A stretch of 64,000 nucleotides of DNA from Phytophthora colocasiae (GCA_018806915.1 JAGKQI010000037.1:248001-312000); one strand, 5' to 3'; counted from the first letter of the stretch, positions 1 through 11,726 are shown. Numbers and translations are program-made. The notes: a model not told the origin generated them from the sequence alone.

Positions 1-3000
1 CTATTTCTTTAGCTGTCATTTCTGTCTCTGCTACTAGTTCAACTCCTCTGAGTTGTGGTGTAGATACTGGAGTACAGTTCTCCATATTGAACTTCTTCAA
101 GAGTTCAGTTACATACTTGTGCTGTGAAATTGTCATTTTTCGCTGTGCGCGATTTCTACGGACCTCCATCTTCAGGATGTAGTGTATGTCTCCGAGATCT
201 TTCTTTAACTGGTAGATCAAACTCATGTCACGAGACATGATGGTGAGGTCATCAACATAGACCACCACAATTATCCAATGCTCTCCCACTTTTTGGACAT
301 AGATCCTTGTTGCATCGGACAAAACCTAAGCTCATGAAAAACTTGTGCAAGACTCTGTACCATATCTTTAGCGCTTGCTTCAGCCCATAAATGCTCTGGT
401 TTAGCTCCCGCACTAGTCCTTCATGTCTAGCCTGTCTGTAGCCCGGAGGTTGATGCATGAACACCCGCTGTTCGCCTTCCATCGATCCATTGAGGAATGC
501 AGTGCTAACATCCATTTGATGAATGTGACAATCCAAGATCGTCCCAATAGCCAGAACTAGCCGAAGTGATTCAAACCGCGCCACAGGCGCGTATACATCA
601 TCACAGTCCAAACACTATTCTTGGTGATTCCCTTGTGCTACAAGTCGTGCTTTAAAGCGTTCGATTGTTCCATCCGCGTTGTACTTTACCACGAGGACCC
701 AATGGCATGGCAGTGCCTTTTGGCCTGGTGGTAAGCGTGTCAGCTTCCACGTGCCGTTTTCTAGCAGCGATTCGTACTCTAAGTCTAGTGCTTGGCGCCA
801 ATGTTTTCTTTGTGCGCCAGTCAGAGCTTCCTTTAGACTTCTAGGTACTGCTATATGATTGCTTAGCTGGTCCACAGCAATTTCCTTATCAATGTGGGTT
901 TGAAAACACTTATAGTCTTCGTATCGTTCTGGACGTTTCCTTGTCCTTTGTGGCTTCGTTGATGCCTCCATAGGAGCTCTCTTTGCTCTCTGTGATTCGC
1001 GAGGAACTCCCACTGCTTCAGTAGTTGTCGCTGATTTGCGCTTTACTCCCACTGCTTTGAACAACTTTTCCGTGCCTTGCTCGGCGACAGGAACTTTGGA
1101 AGTGACTTCCTCCGTCGTTGACATTAGGTCAAGAGAGTCGATCTCTTCCAACTCAGCATCCGTCAACTTATCTGGATCCTTGCCTAAGGATCTTTGGATG
1201 ATTCCTGATGCATTTTCTGTGTCAAATGTCACTGATCTAGCGACCATAAACTTGTTGTTGTGCACATCCAGAAGTCGAAACCCTTTTGTGTCTTCGGCTA
1301 TTCCCAAGAATCTGCACTTTATGGCTCGTGCCGACAACTTCTTGTCTTTTCGGATTGCTTCTGGCACGTATGCAAAGCAGACACATCCCCATACTTGGAG
1401 CGTTCTTGCATCCGGGTGTGTTCCTTTCACTAATTCATATGGTGTTCGGTTCTTTAGGCGACTCATCGGCGTGCAATTCTGCGCATACGTCATATATTTG
1501 AGTGCTTCTGGCCACCACGTAGCCTGCATGTCTGCATCTTTTAGAGCGCACCGTACCTTTCCCATCTTGATTTGGTGGTCTCTCTCAGCTGCTCCATTTT
1601 CCTCTGGACGGTATGGATTTGATGTTTGAAAGCTGATTCCTTTGCTTGTGCAATACGTTTTAAGTGCTTCGTTCACAAACTCCGTCCCGCCATCGGATCT
1701 GATGCGTGTTATTGTGAACTTTTCATCTCGTTCTAAACGTGTCAACAGTTCTTTTACTTTGACCTGCACCTCCGTTTTCTTGCGAAGGACAAATGTCCAT
1801 CGCCACGATGTATGATCGTCAATGATACTGAGGAAGTATGGGATAGAGCCAACTACCCCGTATACTCCGAACCTTTTGATAGGACCGTTCGTGTCCATGT
1901 GGATAGTACTTATGGGACGATTGTCTCTCGTGCCCACCATGTTCCTGTAGCTCATCCTCCGCATCTTCATCTCTGTGCATGTGTGACAGAAGAATGGAAC
2001 TTTTGTGAGTGCAGTCCTGCTGTAACTAGGGAACTCTGGTATCAGGTTGCTACTCATCACATCGATCAACTTGTCTCTATTTAGATGTCCCAGTCTGACA
2101 TGCCACTCAGTCAAAGCAGTCTTGACCTGTGTAGAACCTGCCATTCTTAGCGGCTGCACAGGTCTTGTCTTTACTGCTGCACAGTATATCTGTCTGTCTC
2201 TAAGTGTACGACCTTGTACATAGTAAGCTCCATTCACAGCAATAGCCACAAATTCTAGCTTACGCTTCCACAGTACAAACTTGTACTGTCCATTTGCACT
2301 CTCAACAATTTGATAACCTTTCCTTTTTAGCCAGTACTCACTTAGTATGTTGGCTTTTGCCTTTGGAACTAATGCCATATTATCAAATTGAAACGGTTTA
2401 ATACCGTCTGGACCCAAAACATAGAGTTTAACAGAGCCAACGTGTGCATTGTTAAGTTTACTCCCTTCTCCGAACTTAAAACTAAACGTTTGGCTTGACT
2501 GTTTGCGCACAAACAGCGACTCGTCGGCTGTTAATCCGTAGCCGCAGCCGGAGTCTAACACCCAATCACAGCACGACACGTCAGTAACTGTTCGTTCAAT
2601 CAATTGTGGGTACAAAGCTCTTACCGTCTTCTCGATGTCGGTAGACACCTTCTGGATGCTGCTGGAAGCTTCCGAGACTTTTCCGGTAAGCACCGGTACT
2701 TTCTTCGGTTCGAAGTCATCGACGTTGTCGTCGTCACTCATCGGCGTATCCGATACCACAGGCGATCCTGGGGTTGGAGGTGGAGATGCCATCAGCGCAT
2801 CAATGTCGGCCTTGGCCTGTTCCGGTGTCAGCATGTTCCACAGTGGATCTTCTGCACGTGCCGCAGCAACAGGCGTTGGCTTGCTGGACGGCTTGACGAA
2901 AGCCGCGTCCACCGGAATCTCCACTCGGACTTTCTTTTTCGATCCGCCCTTTTTTGCTCTTCGCATGAGCAACACCAATTTCCTTGGCCTTCTGGATGTT

Positions 3001-3107
3001 GGATCGGTGACAGCCCCTGGGCTCGTCACGTTGCTTCGCAGGACAGTCCACCCTCCTGTGTGGCCTGTCGTTGCGATTGTATCTTCCATCGCAGTAGAAG
3101 CACTCAT
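1..3107 (-). pseudogene. copia pol polyprotein (protease-integrase-reverse transcriptase), broken
   Basis: The main open stretch (3107-615) holds a protease-like DSG (CCDWVLDSGCG), a gag-pre-integrase zinc region (HVRLGHLNRDKL followed by CHTC), and an integrase core with D (HMDTNGP), D (RSDGGTEF) and E (EENGAAERD). It then enters the reverse transcriptase at RFKARLVAQGNHQE, where an in-frame TAG interrupts it. The same frame resumes with CDDVYAPVARFESLR and the AFLNG motif (611-252). A second break near 300 moves the catalytic YVDDLTIM into another frame, which continues to the window edge. The RNase H part is not in the window. Not expected to make an active polyprotein. The family call is secure; the exact number of lesions is not. 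Confidence 0.88.
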
Positions 3108-3896
3108 CGCTCTTCGGAATCTTGCGCTTGCCCAAGCTGGCCCGGTTTTTCACGTGATGAACCGGTACTGCCGACATCGAAGTCATTGCTTGAATCTCGC
3201 TACTGCTCTTGTTCATGAACACGTTGCGTAGCATGGCCTCGACTTTGTCAAGGCAGAAGCCTTGAGAGCTGTAGTCGACTTGATTACCCCAATACTGTCT
3301 TGGAAACAGAGCCAGGACCTTCATGGCCGCAAACTGGTTGGGGATCATCGTCAGATTGCCCAGGGTTTCACGCGATTGGCGATTGACCCGATTACGCGCC
3401 TCCTTGACGCGCTGGATCAGCTCACCCACGGAGCTGAAATCCATCGACAAAGCTTTGTCGAACTCTGTAATCAGAGTGGCCATTCCTAGCGTGTTGGATT
3501 TGCCGAACGTTGTCTCCAGTCGTACTCACGCGGCTGGCAGACTCTCGTCGTTGAAAGAGACGCGCAGCGCCTCAAGGTACGACCTTGGTAGCGTCTGACT
3601 TAACATCGACCGGATGTAGGCATCCTGGTCGGTCAGCACAACTTGCTGCCACTTGTTGGACCGAATCGTTGCCTCGTCGCACCCATCTCTGAGGCTTGGT
3701 ACAATGCACTGCCTCTGCAGTAGCGTCTCGTACGCAAAGCTGGCTCGTCTTGCCCCTTGACCACTGCGTCACGTCGTTGAGCAGCACTTTTCTAGCGCAG
3801 ATGACCGATGATCAAATCCTTCCAGACACCGAATTGCTTCGGGTCGCTCGGAAAGACGAGCCTGTCGAAGGCGTTGCTGGCTACGTTGCTGGTCAT
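2950..3896 (-). pseudogene. copia gag, frame-broken
   Basis: The reading begins at an ATG near 3896 with MTSNVASNAFDRLVFPSD and PKQFGVWKDLIIG, the usual start of a copia gag. The frame is then lost and regained as a 227-residue open stretch from 3483 (MATLITEFDKALSMDF). A cysteine/histidine segment near 3100-3050 (CFYC ... H ... C) stands where the zinc knuckle should be, but the spacing between the second Cys and the His is about 11 residues instead of 4. Pol continues in the +1 frame relative to gag across an A6G3 run near 2950. In a copy with this many lesions the offset may be a simple one-base deletion and not a programmed frameshift. Confidence 0.75.
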
Positions 3897-3918
3897 CACT
3901 TGACACTCTTAATTGAAA

Positions 3919-4334
3919 TGTTAAAGTGAATAAACGCTCAGAGAATGTCTTTAATCAACTGTCTTTATTGATTTTATCTCTCTCTACCGCTAACTTATGC
4001 TATCCTTACGAACGTGCTCAGTCCGAAGCAAAAGCGGTTGTGAGAGGAATGAATTCTCTCCCTCTTGCCTCCGGTTCCTCATCGCACAAATGGTGCCTCT
4101 CTCCAGAGAGACGGTACTGCTTGGCTACGTACATGTCAACTGACCACAGACTGTATCGTCACTTGATTAAACTTAGCTAAACTATAGCCTTAATTAACTC
4201 AAATACAAATCTGTTGGCTCAGTAGCCACTGAACCCATCTGGAGATCAGATGTGTCGGTTGCCTACCGACACAGCTGACTCCACAGAGGGTTCTCCTCTG
4301 CGCCTGATCTCCCCAGTGGAGATCGAGCGCAACA
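3919..4334 (-). repeat. probable LTR of the copia element
   Basis: In element orientation the block begins TGTTGCGCTCG and ends CACTTTAACA, giving the TGTT...AACA ends usual for copia LTRs. It lies directly upstream of the gag start. It contains a perfect 9-bp stem hairpin (4251-4259 with 4265-4273, 5-base loop). The second LTR is outside the window, so the boundaries rest only on terminal motifs and position. Confidence 0.45.
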
Positions 4335-4433
4335 AGCATGCCGAAGGTTATACAGTTCCTTATAGTTTTGTGGTCTGTGGCAGTCAGTTACCCTTTGTTA
4401 GAGTAAAAATTGAAAAATGAATAGGTACCATCC

Positions 4434-5382
4434 TTACCGCTCGTTTGTTTGGCCCCACTCCTTTAAACGATACCGGACTCCACGATATGGAGTCATCACC
4501 TCAGTGGTAAGACCGTAGCCTGCATCCCCCAGGTCGAATAAGCCAGGAGGAGTAGAAAACCCCTTTAATCTAGCATCTGCGAGCACCGTTGAATCGGCTG
4601 CTGAACCTGCATAAAGTCTGTAAGTAAATGCACTTAGTGATGGCAAAGCTAGAGTACGTACCTTCCCAACCAGACAGAACGTATACAAACTGCATGTCAA
4701 ACGTGCACGCAGCAAACACGTTCTGACTGAGCTTACCCGTTCTATCACGAAATGGTTTCGCTTTGTCACTCGGTGCGTAGGCAGGTATATGCGTGCCATC
4801 AAAGGCAAGACGACATTGATCGAACTGACCGCCATATTTTGGCTCACTTCGTAGTAGATGTGATGGGGCGTTTGATTGGACGAGATATTTGCTAGCCAAG
4901 TTGCACACTACATTAAGGACTCGGTAGAAATGCCTGTGCAACAATTTTCATACACTTGGTTGGTGTGAATAAGCACAATAGCAACCCAAACAAACCGTAC
5001 CGGTGGATAGTTTCGCCACTATGTTGAAAACGCTCTTGCAGATCACTGTTCGAGGCGTTCTTTGAAACGCAATAAAGAAATATGGCAGCCTTCTCCTCCA
5101 GTCTAACTCGGGACCAGGGCGTGTCTGGGTCTGCGCGACTAAGAGCAGTGCAAAATCGCCTGAATACTGGCTTCGTCATTCGGTAGCTGCTGAACATGCG
5201 CGTCGGGTTCCCTTCCACGAGCTCAGCAACCCAGGCAGACCCTTGAAGCATGGAGGTGTGCAGAGGCTGCTTGTCAAAGTGCAACCCCTGTAGTATCCAG
5301 CTACGAGAGTCAGAACACGGGCGACAGCTTCATCTTCATCAGAGGGCAGAGCGTCAGCGTCTTCACTCATCGATAATGGCAA
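4434..5382 (-). pseudogene. PIF/Harbinger-like DDE transposase (DDE_Tnp_4 type), broken
   Basis: Pieces in three frames on the minus strand line up as one transposase. An acidic N-terminus (MPLSMSEDADALPSDEDEA) leads into RMFSSYRMTKPVFRRFC. A core follows with LAFDGTHIPAYAPSDK, LSQNVFAACTFDMQF and VLSGWEG. The C-terminal part has GDAGYGLTTEVMTPYRGVRY. The DGTHIP and GDAGY segments carry two of the catalytic acids of this family. A one-base break near 5283, a frame change near 4944-5000 and loss of the C-terminus after LKEWGQTNER show it is dead, unless some breaks are introns. A GTAAGG donor follows the last visible codon. No terminal inverted repeats were found. Confidence 0.72.
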
Positions 5383-5388
5383 ATGCGA

Positions 5389-5910
5389 AAGGTCACCGCA
5401 CCTACCGGATTGCGAAGCAGTGGATGATCGTGATCTCTTGGCCTTTGCGATCTTCAGCGTGTGGTACCAAACGCGTCAAAGTACGATTTTTGTCCAACAA
5501 AAAAGAGTTCGCAAATCGACAATAGTTCGTGATAAAAAGTGGCGGCGGATCCAAACAGGCCCTAAAATATCTGCTAACTTTATAATAGCTGTAGGAACAT
5601 GGGAATATACTATGTTTTCAGATAAAAAAAAATGTTTAATCTCGACGACCCGGATGGCTTCAAGTATTACTGGCGTGACTTGCGCAAGCCTGCGCAGTCC
5701 TACATCAGCCGCCAGAACGGTGGTGACAGTGCAATGATGTGGGGTGCGTTTGGCGGGAAGGGAAAGAGTGAGCTGGCAATTTTTGCGTGGCCAGCAGAAG
5801 TCAGGTGACTACATCTATACTGTGTCTGAAAATTTGTTGTCATTTGCTCATACTAACAACGGTGCTGACTTTGTTTTCCAGCAAGAAAATGCGCCGATTC
5901 ATGCTTCCGC
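5389..5910 (+). pseudogene. Tc1/mariner transposase fragment
   Basis: Plus-strand pieces in different frames give an N-terminal start (MANAKGHRTYRIAKQW), then MFSDKKK, then FNLDDPDGFKYYWRDLRKP, QNGGDSAMMWGAFGGKGKSE and FVFQQENAPIHAS. These match the second catalytic aspartate block and the QQENAPIH block of Tc1-like transposases. Several one-base shifts separate them. The fragment stops at about 5910, directly against a minus-strand gypsy gag, so the last catalytic block is missing. Confidence 0.7.
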
Positions 5911-6937
5911 GTGTGCCTGCCGCACCACCCGCATGGGGACTTAGTGTTTCCCCAGTAGCGCGCCCCGCCCCTACTGGTCCCCGGAGTTCCCTGACTCTTG
6001 GGCGCCGGCTTCTTCCAGCGGCCCTTAGAGCCCTGAGGCTTGGAAGACCTCTTCCATTGCCCCCCAGAGGGGCAGACACGTGCGAAGTGTCCGAAACGCC
6101 CGCACTTGAAACAATGGATGCGTTTCTGCTCGGCGAGCCCCAAGTCCATAGGGGCTGGTCCCGAGTCTGCTCCATCCCCAGGAGCACTGGCCGACGCCGT
6201 CGTCGGCCCGCTGTGGCCTTGCCACGCAGAGGCAGGAGTCTGAGCCTGCGTATGGCTATACTCCTCTGGAGCGCGACTTGTATCGCCTCCTCCATCGTAT
6301 TGGCCTGCACGCGGAACAACTGCGTGCGAGCCGGGCTTACTCTTAAGCCGTCCATGAACACAGTTACTTAAATGTGTTCAGGTAGGGGATTCCCCACCAG
6401 AGACGCCGCGAGAACGCGCATCTCCTGGATGTACTCGTGCAGGTCACGTTTCCCTTGCTTGCAGGCTAGGAAGCGTGACCGCTGGCGATACTCATAGTTC
6501 GCCGGGAGGAATGCGGCCCGGAGCTGTTCGCACAGCTGGGCCCAGGATGTAAAACATCCAGGCGACGTCGCTTTGCGCGTGTACGCCCATGTCTTCGCTC
6601 GACCCCCGAGGTTAGACAGCGCGAAAGCGACCCGAAGTCACTCCACCGAGATGAGAGCCGCCTCCATGGCGAGCTCAACTTCTCGGATCCAGAAGTGAAG
6701 GTTTTCACCTTCTTTCCCTTCATAGGGAAGAACCTTGAGTCTTAAAGGCTTGGGTTGAACCGGCCTCGGTTCAACCACAGGAGCCTCAAAGGTTCCTCGA
6801 ACGTGCTCAATGAGCCCACGTTCGTACATGTCGAACGCCGCCAAGCTTCGGAAGGCATCCATCCCAAAGATGCCCGCCATCTTCCGGACCGACTCAAACT
6901 GAGAGTCGGTCAAGTGAGGAAACTCACTTCGATCCAT
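5911..6937 (-). pseudogene. Ty3/gypsy gag, broken
   Basis: Translation from the ATG at 6937 gives MDRSEFPHLTDSQFESVRK, then KPLRLKVLPYEGKEGENLHF and WIREVELAMEAALI, a gypsy gag capsid. After a stop near 6638 the homology continues in other frames through LRAAFLPANYEYRQRSRFLA and a second capsid part (VFMDGLRVSPARTQLF). It ends with a regular CCHC knuckle, CFKCGRFGHFARVC, near 6110-6070 and a basic tail. The capsid is broken by at least two frame changes. Pol is absent because the element ends at the Tc1-like fragment. Confidence 0.8.
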
Positions 6938-7002
6938 GGTGGCCAACTACTTCTGGCCACAGAGGATTCAGGTAATCAATCTACCCGCGTAGGCGTAGGA
7001 TT

Positions 7003-7019
7003 GACTACAAGTGCTACCA
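7003..7019 (-). other. primer-binding site of the gypsy element
   Basis: Just inside the LTR, reading on the minus strand, is TGGTAGCACTTGTAGTC. It starts with the TGG that pairs with a tRNA 3' CCA and sits two bases from the LTR end. The tRNA identity was not determined. Confidence 0.55.
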
Positions 7020-7021
7020 AG

Positions 7022-7328
7022 TGTGACGGGGGTCACACAGCACTTCACACAGAGGAAGGCTTGGAGTATACAAACTCCTAGTAAACGGCAGTTCACTCGG
7101 TCCCCAAATACTTGGGGAAAGATTAGGTAGATTTAAGACTGAATATATTATAGATGCTTATTAGCTTGGCCTGCAATACAAACTAAAAGATATCTATAGT
7201 GTAACCTATAAAGAAGGTGATAGGTGGCTGCGGAGCCACCTGCCACGTGTCACCATGATGTGTGACACACCAAATGTATCCACTTCGGAAGAGTGACTAA
7301 GGTCACTCTTCAATATAACCCCGTTACA
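7022..7328 (-). repeat. LTR of the gypsy element (307 bp)
   Basis: The two ends form an inverted pair: in element orientation it starts TGTAACGGGGTT and ends ACCCCCGTCACA. A primer-binding site follows immediately inside and then the gag start at 6937. The partner LTR was not found in the window, in keeping with truncation of the element at about 5911. Confidence 0.7.
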
Positions 7329-9040
7329 TTCAATGAAGCATATTATATTCAAACGTGCTCACTAAAGGAAAGGCATGCCATCAAAGCAAAGCCTTGCAAG
7401 CCACTCGCTATACCTAGCCAACCAGAAGTCGACGACAACTTGGGACTGGATATGTGATGAAGCGCATAATAAAATTTCTCGGAAAGGCGATCCCACTCAC
7501 GGAACCAAGGAGAGCCGGAACAAGCGACAGGGGTGGCCTGTGATACCCAGATCTGAGGCGAATCAGACGAAGGTACTATAGACCCTGATCGGGAACAGGC
7601 AAGAGGGACACCCGCGGCGGGTCGCTGGTGGAACCTAGGAGCGAACAACGAACCGAAGGAGTGATTATTGGCACGTGGCTCTATGGACTCGGCAGGAATT
7701 CCTGTACGAGTGGTCAGTGCTCTGTGGATGCAGCGCGACCAAGGTGAATTCGGGATGAATTCAAAATATACGCGGACTCACACTTCAGAAGTCAAGGTAT
7801 GAGCCTGATCCCGATTCCCCGGAGGGTGACCAAGCGGGATGATGCGACGATCGGCTCTCGATTAAGTACGATATCGACTCCCAGTTAAGTACGAGATCGT
7901 TCCCCCCCCGATCAGGGTTAGGGGAAGGGTAGAGATCAGCTATGTAACCAGTATCAGGTGATCGTAGGATACTAAATTAAAATGGGAATAGTAGGCATAG
8001 GAAAAGCCATAACCAGAATCAAATTTGCTCTGAACCACTCAAGTGCCTTCGCCACGCCTGGAACCGCGAACTACATTGGCCTACAAGCGTCTGGAAGGTA
8101 AGGATACGTGACTTAGTTTGATTAAGACTGGATAATATATTGGTCAGTTTTGACCTATCTAGTAATCTATTCTTAAGTGCAAACTCCGTATCGGAAGGAA
8201 TTGGCTGCTTGGCCTGACGATCACGTCGAATCTCACCTCTCATGACTCCCGCTAAAGGAAATGGCAAGCAACGGAAAAGGAAGGGACCGAGTCCCGAACA
8301 TTGGGCTACTGGAAGACCTGGACCAAGAACCAGGCCCCGGATCAAGGCGCCTACGACCGGGATCAAGTACCCCGAGGTATAGTGAAGAATATCCACGCTG
8401 GATCGACCCCCTGTGTCCCACAATACCTTCTTCTCGACCTACAAGACCTCTTCAGAAGTCACCGGGAAGAGCGTAACCCGGGTGAACACTACACAAGCTA
8501 GATCACGGATCATCGGGGGACCCCTCCGTTAGTCGGTGTCTAGGCGCTAGTGGCGATCGAGACCTGCCTCAACGAGATTTTGGCAGATCCGCTCCACCAC
8601 AGTTACATCTTTGTGAGGTGGCCACACACGCCCCACAAAGAACTCGCATTTCTGCGTTGTATGAGAATATCGTCTCGCTTCAAGGTCATGATCGAAGAGC
8701 AGGGAACACCTCGACGTATCATTCTGCAGCTGCTGCGCGCATCCAATTGCCGGATCCGTTGTCCCAAACAGAGTACGCATATAAACGTTTCCAGTCCACC
8801 ACAGATAAAACCTCGCACCATACTTATCAGGTTTCGACGGCATATACGTCCTAGCCCCAGATCGAGCTTTCGTGCGTACCGTATTCTAATCCAGGCTTGC
8901 AGCACCGACGGGCACTGCAATAGAGAGATTTCGCAAAACCAGGATTCCTGGCCCCTGTCCGCCGTTGACCACGGACTTGGACGCAGACCAAGAAAATCAG
9001 AAAGGAGTTTTCGCTCGCTGTCCTAGTCTGTTGCTTTTTG
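7329..9040. other. repeat-derived tract with no intact gene
   Basis: No open reading frame here is convincing. Short open stretches on both strands look random. One minus-strand stretch (8843-8547, beginning MPSKPDKYGARFY) faintly resembles the conserved KPDKYG block of piggyBac-like transposases, but the rest does not support the call. Around 7850-7910 two similar units (GATTAAGTACGATATCGA and AGTTAAGTACGAGATCG) lie next to each other. The tract is best read as old repeat sequence. Confidence 0.4.
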
Positions 9041-9140
9041 CATATGGCGCAATTATTTGCTCGAGGTGCCGTGCGTCAACATACAGGCATGCATGAGATC
9101 CAGCAATTATTTGGGAAGTATATCTGCTGGACTTGCGATG

Positions 9141-9575
9141 GACTTCGCCCCCCCCCCCCCCCCCCCCAAGGCGGATAAGCCTGGCACGCCTCTTGACCAG
9201 TGCTCCAGACACCCCCGAGGAAGACACGTCCGCTGTGGGGGTGGATTTGTTCATGAGAAGGCAAGCGAAAACGAGAACGCCTCCCAACATGGCTCGTCGG
9301 ACTTTAACGGTGGCTACAGGTCTGATGACGACTCTATGACGCAGAGAAGCGGAGAGGTGAGCGACTCGCAAGCACACTCTTCAAGTATTCATTCCATTCG
9401 TCCCCGAGCTGAAGGAGAAGATGGATCTCCAGTACGGCAAGCATCGAGACAAGCTGACACCCAACCTGGTGTTGTTTCGAGCACGTCGAAGCGCAAGAAG
9501 TTCACTAAGATGGAAGATGTCACCTTGCTTCGACAAGTACTTGCAGATCTGCCCTTTGAAGCCTATAAAGGGTAG
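9141..9575 (+). pseudogene. Myb-like repeat-family protein, truncated by retrotransposon sequence
   Basis: An open stretch starts MDFAPPPPPPKADKPGTP, runs through Ser- and Arg-rich sequence, and ends with SKRKKFTKMEDVTLLRQVL and ADLPFEAYKG. The last part has the FT..MED..LL.QV pattern of a Myb/SANT-like helix region common in oomycete repeat families. It stops exactly where minus-strand copia gag sequence begins (9576), so the rest of the domain is lost. The proline run is encoded by a 20-base C tract (9148-9167), a length prone to slippage or miscall. Function unknown. Confidence 0.4.
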
Positions 9576-10740
9576 ATGATGAATACCTGGGATTCGGACA
9601 CAATAGTGGAGTTGGGTGTACCATCTCCACGGGGTGTCACCGGCACATCTGACAACGCAGTCGCAGGGGGCGTTCCTGGCTCCCTTTCTACAATGCTGAC
9701 CCTTTCGAAGCACGCAGCATCTACAGGGATCTTGACGCGCGGAGCAGATTGGACAGACTGCACCGTCTGCACTCGAGCATGATCGGTCTTCCGAATCCGC
9801 AGCGCTTTGGCGCGCAGTAGATTTTCTTGCGGCCCACGCCATTTGAAATGCCCCTTTCTAACCGGGCAGTCCCGCTTGAAGTGGGGACCATCCCAATCAT
9901 GTCATTGTGAACGCCATTGAAACACCAGCAGGCGCTCACGCGCTCATCAAAGGGGTGGCCTTACGCTTCCCCAATTTTTTGGACTGGACCTTCTTGCCAC
10001 CAGCCGTAGCCGAGGCAACATAGTTGACCGGAACAGGTGTGGCAGTTTTCCCCATTGTCTGGATCTCCGCCTTGCTTTTGTTCCCGAAGATGCTCCTCAT
10101 CTTCTTCTCCACCTTTTCCAACGTGAACTCGTCGGGCGTAAACGTGACGCTTGATCACAAAAGGTGGCTCGGGATGAGCAACAGCACCAGCCCAATCATC
10201 AGTTGACTAGGGAGAAGGTGCACCCTCAATGTATCTTGGCCCTGCCTGTTCCGCCGATTGCGCACCGCACGCAGACGCTGAAAAGGCTCACCTATCGGGC
10301 CGAAATCCATAGCCAGGTTGCGCTCGAACTCCTGGATCATCGCTACCTTCACCTTGCATTGTTCTGCCCAAAATCTGCTGCCAGAACTGCTGGACCGGCT
10401 GTGACGCGAGTGGTGTGCTCAATTGCGTCATAAATCCGTGCTGGAGCGTCTGATTGAACGGATCCCGCAGGTACGACTCCTGCTCTTGCAAAAAAAAACG
10501 TCTCAAGCGCATGTCCATTTCGCTGGTTCTCAGTTGCTTGCTCACTCGAAGCTGATACAGTGGACAGATTCGTGGATAACCAAGAGTCGGTGCGCATCGA
10601 CCGACTTGATTCTCGGTGATGCGACGACGTGTGATCACCTGCGTCGGATGCGCCAGCACCGCATCCTTCCATCGCTGGAAGTCGTTCGGCTTGCAGTTGA
10701 ATTTTAGTCCCGAAAAGTCTGCCTTGTTGTTCTTGGCCAT
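9576..10740 (-). pseudogene. second copia gag remnant
   Basis: From an ATG at 10740 the minus strand reads MAKNNKADFSGLKFNCKPND and FQRWKDAVLAH, the same layout as the gag at 3896. Later pieces in shifted frames include VEKKMRSIFGNKSKAEIQTM, PVPVNYVASATAGGKKVQSK and KLGKRKATPLDER, a damaged zinc-knuckle area (HFKRDCPVRKG) and RVKIPVDAACFERVS. This parallels the IPVDAAFVKPSS of the first copy. Several frame changes make it non-functional. It stops at 9576 with no protease or integrase. Confidence 0.7.
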
Positions 10741-10762
10741 CTTCTGTACTCAATACTTGAAA

Positions 10763-11110
10763 TGTTGAACACCAGAACTTGGTTGTAGTTTTAAACTCAG
10801 TATGTTATTCTCTACTTAATTGCCTTCTAATAGACCGAAGTGCTCAGTCGTTGGTAAAAGGAGAAGCCGCCGGTTTGACCATCATCGCATGCGTGAATTG
10901 TTGCCGTGGGCAGAAGTGCCGACAGCGCTGATTGGCAGTTACAGACGCCGCCTTTCCACACTAGGAAATGTTCACTTGACTTGAATATACTTATCTAATC
11001 TTTTATATACTTCGCCACTCCACTACTGGCTTGCGTCTCATTCTTACAGAAGACGATTATTATGAACACCTCCACCAACTCAAGAGGAGGCATACGACGA
11101 AGAGAAAACA
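10763..11110 (-). repeat. possible LTR of the second copia remnant
   Basis: The plus strand begins TGTTGAACACC, 22 bases from the gag start, the same spacing and AACATTTCAA junction as in the first copia copy. An outer end at GAAAACA (about 11110) would give TGTT...AACA termini. The outer boundary is a guess. Confidence 0.3.
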
Positions 11111-11726
11111 CAAGCAACTCTGTCAAGTCCACTACGGAAGACAAATGAGCAGTTGAATTCACCTATTTCAACGGTCATGATCTGGGTCTGAGTAGCCGTG
11201 CGACTAATTTTAAGTTTTGTGTATTTGTGTATACTCTAATCAGAAGACCCTAAACGTGGCCTGCTTCGCAATTGACCCGCAAGAAAGTTTATCGAACCAA
11301 CAATACCGATGTCTTCTACGCTATGGCTCTTCCGCCAGAGTTCCTAATCTATTCGTCATTGTACCAGAAGCGCTGCTAAAACGGAGAAAATATTAAAAAA
11401 AAAAATGTTCCCCTCACAAGGAGGGATCCAGAAATTTGGTTGAAGCCGCATTTTGTGAGTCAATCCCACGGTAATCTTTAGTAAAAGGCGAAAGATTAAA
11501 ACGAATGAAATTAACTCTGCGGAATGATTTGTTACAGCAAATGTTGCTGTAACTTATATTCTAAAACTACCCTTACGAACATATGTCAAAACTACACTTC
11601 TTTTTTCTTGAGGTCGTTTCATTTTTTAGGGCTGCAGCATGGAGCTCCGTTGACTACGACTAGTTGGATCTGGTGTCATCCATGTATGCAAAGTGTTGTT
11701 AGCAAAGGTACTGGCAGTTGATGGGA
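11111..11726. other. no gene seen; AT-rich spacer
   Basis: No credible coding sequence. It holds a perfect 9-bp inverted repeat with a 3-base loop at about 11531-11551 (TTACAGCAA ATG TTGCTGTAA). The stretch ends exactly at the left edge of the duplicated GBP-like block. Confidence 0.4.

Larger units (their letters stand above)
1..4334 (-). mobile_element. Ty1/copia LTR retrotransposon, 5' LTR to reverse transcriptase, truncated by window edge
   Basis: Read on the minus strand the order is LTR (about 4334-3919), gag (from about 3896), zinc-knuckle region, aspartic protease, integrase, then reverse transcriptase running off the left edge. Integrase ahead of reverse transcriptase is the copia order. 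The copy is degenerate: gag has frame breaks, pol has an in-frame TAG near 612-614, and there is another frame break near 300. The 3' LTR lies outside the window, so LTR divergence and insertion age cannot be judged here. Confidence 0.88.

Noticed and set aside
4434..5382. Domesticated HARBI1-type host gene
   Set aside because: Several frame breaks and a missing C-terminus argue for a dead transposon, although one or two breaks might be introns.
8547..8843. piggyBac transposase call on the minus strand
   Set aside because: Only a short KPDKYG-like start is suggestive; the rest has no match I can recognise.
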